DNA from: AC-37 sp035275105
GTDB lineage: Bacteria; Actinomycetota; Thermoleophilia; Solirubrobacterales; Thermoleophilaceae
Length of the DNA: 5,861 bases
NCBI GenBank assembly: GCA_035275105.1
Contig: DATENL010000027.1
Span: forward strand, 1 to 5,861
Reading direction: 5' to 3'
The notes below the pieces were generated by a model. That model had not been told where the DNA came from. It worked only from the letters and a program-made list of their open reading frames with translations, and did no database searches. How positions within the stretch are numbered: the stretch's first letter is position 1; every line of letters begins with the position of its first letter. The position numbers were made by a program, and so were the translations under genes. Of this stretch, positions 5,524-5,861 are shown in pieces.

Positions 5524-5552
5524 GACCCGCCCTCGGAGGGCTCGAGCCCCAC
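5524..5552. terminator. overlapping palindromes between convergent genes, possible bidirectional terminator
   Basis: The 29-bp gap holds GCCCTCGGAGGGC (5529-5541) overlapping the perfect 12-bp palindrome GGGCTCGAGCCC (5538-5549). Each could form a short GC-rich hairpin on either strand. No T-run follows, so at best this is a weak or non-canonical terminator. Confidence 0.35.
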
Positions 5553-5789
5553 TCAGCGATCTCGCGATGGACGGGATCGCTCGTGTTCGTCGCCGGAGCG
5601 TTCACCCCATCGTCCGTACCGGCTCACGGCGACGACCGCCAAGACCGCTACCGCGCCCAAGATCACCCCGATCCGGACGCCTCGGGTGGCCTCCCCGCTC
5701 CACCACAGCACGCCCAGGCTCACGAACAGCGTCACCACGATGAATACTCCGATGGACAAGAGCACGGTGGCTGCGAACTTCGAGACCAT
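5553..5789 (-). CDS. small two-helix membrane protein, 78 aa
   Basis: I do not recognise a family. The protein has a short start (MVSKFA), a first membrane helix at about residues 7-30 ending in two Trp, a short loop (SGEATRG), a second helix at about 38-56, and a charged C-terminal tail (RYGRWGERSGDEHERSRPSRDR, given as residues 57-78 in outline). The positive charge after helix 2 and the absence of a cleavable signal suggest an integral membrane hairpin. The start is well supported: AGGAG lies 6 nt before the ATG, and the ATG is 2 nt after the stop of the preceding gene, which implies translational coupling with it. It is convergent with the M48 protease, so shared expression with that gene is not implied. 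A toxin or a complex subunit are possible but unsupported. Confidence 0.75.
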   Translation of the reverse strand: MVSKFAATVLLSIGVFIVVTLFVSLGVLWWSGEATRGVRIGVILGAVAVLAVVAVSRYGRWGERSGDEHERSRPSRDR

Positions 5790-5791
5790 CT

Positions 5792-5861
5792 TTAGCTCCT
5801 GGCTAGGTATGCCTCTGCGATGCGCCTGGCCGGATTCGCGGAGGAGAGGTCATCCGAGCGA
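5792..5861 (-). CDS. C-terminal end of an unidentified gene (partial, enters from right edge)
   Basis: The minus strand carries an open frame from the window edge through 22 codons to a TAA at 5794-5792, ending in ANPARRIAEAYLARS. The composition is protein-like, and its stop lies 2 nt before the ATG of the small membrane protein, whose Shine-Dalgarno (AGGAG) sits inside these last codons. That arrangement is typical of two genes in one operon. The fragment is too short to name a family. Confidence 0.55.
   Translation of the reverse strand, partial: RSDDLSSANPARRIAEAYLARS
5796..5800 (-). promoter_or_regulatory. ribosome-binding site of the small membrane protein, inside the upstream gene
   Basis: AGGAG on the minus strand, 6 nt before the ATG at 5789, overlaps the last Arg-Ser codons of the preceding reading frame. 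This fixes the start and indicates translational coupling. Confidence 0.65.

Noticed and set aside
5583..5795. Plus-strand 70-codon frame at the right end
   Set aside because: It is antisense to the small membrane protein, which has a good Shine-Dalgarno and two clear hydrophobic helices; the plus-strand product is His/Asp/Arg-rich with no motif.

Overview
This is a GC-rich chromosomal window. It most resembles a high-GC actinobacterium, possibly of the Thermoleophilia (Solirubrobacter/Gaiella-like) lineage. That placement is an inference from the strong G/C third-position bias, the style of the LURP-one and VOC proteins, and above all the basic, two-cysteine C-terminal domain on the large secreted protein, a tail I associate with secreted proteins of that group. 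It has not been tested by a search. I see no rRNA, tRNA, CRISPR array or complete insertion sequence.

Layout. Minus strand, positions 1-1005: a VOC/glyoxalase-fold protein, then a LURP-one-related (tubby-like fold) protein, then perhaps the first eight codons of a further gene leaving the left edge. Positions 1006-1306 form a divergent intergenic region. It holds a possible frameshifted gene remnant on the minus strand and two inverted repeats in front of the next gene. Plus strand, 1307-3772: the centrepiece, an 821-residue exported protein made of a signal peptide, five tandem copies of a ~130-residue pre-peptidase-C-terminal-like beta domain, and a basic C-terminal domain. It is followed after only 3 nt by a dihydrofolate-reductase-family (RibD C-terminal-like) oxidoreductase (3776-4336).

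Positions 4337-4701 are a 365-bp spacer. It carries a coding-like but unrecognised minus-strand ORF fragment, then a more AT-rich stretch with inverted repeats, including a perfect 17-bp palindrome. This lies upstream of a membrane-anchored M48 (HtpX-like) zinc metallopeptidase gene at 4702-5523, which has a strong ribosome-binding site. Convergent to it on the minus strand is a 78-residue two-helix membrane protein (5553-5789). That gene starts 2 nt after the stop of another minus-strand gene, of which only the last 22 codons are in the window.

Functional links: the exported repeat protein and the M48 protease both belong to the cell envelope, but nothing shows that they form one system. The VOC, LURP-one and reductase genes look like ordinary, poorly characterised accessory enzymes or proteins. 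No established defence, mobile or biosynthetic system is visible. The most unusual items are the five-domain exported protein with its C-terminal domain, the structured leader before it, and the two possible gene remnants in the spacers.
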